NCBI GenBank assembly: GCA_018340805.1
Contig: JACMZG010001914.1
Location: forward strand, 30,776,899 to 30,840,898
DNA: 64,000 nucleotides
Direction: 5' to 3'
Source of the DNA: Microvelia longipes
Taxonomy: Eukaryota; Arthropoda; Insecta; Hemiptera; Veliidae
Positions 63,220-64,000 of this stretch are shown piece by piece; within the stretch, counting starts at the first letter, position 1, and each line of letters starts with the position of its first letter. Under the pieces are notes generated by a model that had not been told where the DNA came from, searched no databases, and was given only the letters and a program-made list of their open reading frames with translations. Made by a program: the position numbers and the translations under genes.

Positions 63220-64000
63220 AATTATAAAAATTGTCTAAAATAAATGAATTTAAAAAAGAGGACTTCTAACTCAGAGGACTTGTTTAATTTTTTTAACTAC
63301 GTTTTTTGTATATTGCATATAATACTTTGTAAAAACTATATGTTATATAAAAATAAAGATTTTATTTAAAATCTCTCTACGAATTTGAAACTAAAGCATA
63401 AAAACTGTCAAATGATACAGGTCATCGTGGAGCCTAAGCCAAACAGAACAGCATAGTGTAAAGTGAGATGGCTCTTGTGTCAGCATTGACACTTGGACCC
63501 ACCTTCAAGGGCTTAGAAAAAAATATTTTAAAAAAAGTTCCCTAAAAATTCTCTTGATGGTCTCGTAAAAAAGGAGAAGGCTTCTTAAAATTTAAAAATC
63601 TTTAAAGAGGCCTCAATTCTCCTCTCTTCCAGATGCCTACCGCTCTGCTTTAAAGCCAAACACAAATGACGCTTAAAAACATAAAGTGACAAGAAAAATT
63701 TAATAAACTCCTTCACATTGATAAACTCCATACTCGATATTCTTTAAGAAGTATATCGAAGTAATCAAATATAAATAAAAGAACACTTATTGATGAAAGA
63801 ACTTCACATTTATGAACTGGAACCTCGATTTTTTCATTATTTTTGAAAAAAATATTTCTTGGTTGATTAGAACTACATTTATGATTTAAAAAATATATTC
63901 TATTTTTAATTAATTAAAAGACCTCGACTAGAGCTTATATTGGATTTAAAGATGATGTCCACTGCCAATCATATTATGATTTAAAAACTCTAGCCGAGAG
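63220..64000. other. gene-free stretch to the right edge
   Basis: The segment 63400-63660 is somewhat less AT-rich, but every frame has stops and no splice-bounded exon was found. The expected CUT-like exon of dve is not here. Confidence 0.45.

Overview
This is eukaryotic DNA, very AT-rich and almost entirely non-coding. It carries spliceosomal introns, long (TA)n tracts, many minisatellites and short transposable-element remnants. The only gene I can recognise is on the + strand. Four exons with consensus splice sites join in one open frame and encode the N-terminal ubiquitin-like (ULD / CMP) domain of a SATB-family homeobox protein. The arthropod member of that family is Defective proventriculus (Dve). 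The protein match and the genome style suggest an insect or other arthropod. I cannot name the species, and nothing indicates bacterial, viral or organellar DNA.

Layout. Positions 1-22122 hold no convincing exon and are either an upstream dve intron or 5' flank. The region is filled with repeats: a 40-bp array at the left edge, a 33-bp minisatellite (about 4.45-4.92 kb), a 106-bp dimeric array (6.04-6.75 kb), a hairpin-forming 57-bp array (18.95-19.14 kb), four long (TA)n tracts, and several copies of one dispersed element (copies A-E). The first recognised coding exon is 22123-22243. A 33.4-kb intron follows. It contains a 516-bp inverted-repeat transposon with an 8-bp target duplication (41785-42300), a fold-back element (about 29.05-29.41 kb), two (TA)n tracts flanked by inverted arms, a 150-bp direct duplication and several minisatellites. 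The ULD is completed by exons 55656-55853, 57958-58084 and 58621-58723. The last donor leads out of the window, so the CUT-like and homeodomain parts must lie beyond 64000.

The splice phases are consistent across all four exons (1, 1, 2, then 0 at the last donor), and each junction continues one uninterrupted frame. This is the strongest coding evidence here. The other long reading frames are AT-rich chance frames or run through tandem repeats and TA microsatellites, and I have not called them genes.

I did not find a convincing new biological system. The most interesting material is structural: (TA)n tracts that sit inside a dispersed element or between inverted arms, arrays of perfect hairpins, and an old minisatellite that appears to have been split by a transposon insertion. 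Every repeat call was made by eye, so boundaries are approximate unless stated.
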